5,411 bases of DNA from contig CAIVND010000031.1 in the NCBI GenBank assembly GCA_903907185.1, positions 1-5,411 of the forward strand, given 5' to 3'. Under the pieces are notes generated by a model. The model was given only the letters and a program-made list of their open reading frames with translations. It ran no database searches and had not been told where the DNA came from. The position numbers and the translations under genes are program-made. Position 1 is the first letter of the stretch. Every line of letters begins with the position of its first letter. The stretch is from an uncultured Acidimicrobiaceae bacterium. Its GTDB lineage: Bacteria > Actinomycetota > Acidimicrobiia > Acidimicrobiales > Bog-793. This document shows positions 5,072 to 5,411 of the stretch, one piece after another.

Positions 5072-5411
5072 TTAGGTGAGGTTTGACCTTGAGTAACCAG
5101 CGGTATTTTTGTAGCCCTCCGTGATCGCCCGGATCTCCTCTTGGGTGATGACATCTTCGAGGCGCTCAAATGGCTGATCACCGGTGCGAAGGCAGACCTC
5201 ACGCAAGATGACATCGGTTGGCTCTTTGCGGTTCTTGTAGACAACGGCAGTGGTCTTTGGACGCCGATCAGCCTCGTAGACAGCGAGAGCGTCAACGGGG
5301 TCTGATGTCGCTGCCAACGACTCTGCCAGCGAGCGACAGTCGAGGATCGCCTGTCCTGCACCATTTGATCCCCGTGGCACCATTGGATGAGCGGCATCAC
5401 CGAGCAGGGTC
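5072..5411 (-). CDS. FAD-dependent monooxygenase (PHBH-like class A), C-terminal part, cut by the window edge
   Basis: About 112 residues of the C-terminal part are visible; the N-terminal Rossmann motif and most of the protein lie beyond 5411. The visible part begins LLGDAAHPMVPRGSNGAGQA (first 20 whole codons from 5407 down). It contains the GD motif that binds the FAD ribityl chain and the following conserved GSNGAGQAILD helix of the p-hydroxybenzoate hydroxylase-like (FAD_binding_3) family. Then come LAVYEADRRPKT, which is typical, and a C-terminal stretch EEIRAITEGYKNTAG similar to that of small PHBH-like proteins. These enzymes use NAD(P)H and oxygen to hydroxylate aromatic or related substrates; the substrate cannot be inferred from this part. 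The internal ATG at 5383 is not the start, since GDAAHP lies upstream of it in the same frame. It is convergent with the stress-protein gene, 57 bases apart. Confidence 0.9.
   Translation of the reverse strand, partial: TLLGDAAHPMVPRGSNGAGQAILDCRSLAESLAATSDPVDALAVYEADRRPKTTAVVYKNRKEPTDVILREVCLRTGDQPFERLEDVITQEEIRAITEGYKNTAGYSRSNLT

Noticed and set aside
1..5411. A novel defence, mobile or multi-gene accessory system
   Set aside because: All recognisable genes belong to common chromosomal families, and there are no integrase, transposase, toxin-antitoxin, nuclease, CRISPR or phage features.

Overview
The window looks like an ordinary stretch of chromosome from a moderately GC-rich bacterium, most likely an actinobacterium. 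The Acidimicrobiia are a reasonable guess, but only a guess. The reasons are a Fur N-terminus of actinobacterial type, a DUF4395 membrane protein, a Thr/Pro-rich membrane-anchored protein, and several starts that lack a Shine-Dalgarno sequence but have a -10-like box 6-7 nt upstream (leaderless style). I see no phage, insertion sequence, CRISPR array, tRNA or rRNA.

Layout from left to right. The left edge (1-423, minus) holds the N-terminal part of an unrecognised protein with a basic cytoplasmic stretch, one membrane segment and a Ser/Thr/Pro-rich outer part. Divergent from it is a pirin gene (508-1467, plus) with all four iron ligands. Convergent with pirin is a Fur-family regulator (1504-1911, minus), the last gene of a minus-strand row: DUF4395 protein (2491-2994), CopD-like four-helix membrane protein (2000-2437), Fur. 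Upstream of that row is a LigJ/ACMSD-type amidohydrolase (3084-4100, minus), closed by a strong intrinsic terminator at 3016-3058. A 446-base gap (4101-4546) carries its control region and a good sigma70-like promoter for a universal stress protein (4547-5014, plus). The right edge (5072-5411, minus) holds the C-terminal part of a PHBH-type FAD monooxygenase.

How they may work together: pirin (iron protein), Fur (metal or peroxide sensor), the CopD-like protein (possible copper or haem membrane protein) and the DUF4395 protein (two CxxC pairs) suggest metal and redox homeostasis. The amidohydrolase and the monooxygenase could both act on aromatic-derived acids, but the sequence does not link them. 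I found no convincing undescribed multi-gene system. The points most worth a second look are the odd start of the Fur gene (ATT start or a one-base frameshift), a promoter that overlaps the terminator in front of the DUF4395 gene, matching leaderless starts of the two membrane-protein genes, and a degenerate ATP loop in the stress protein.
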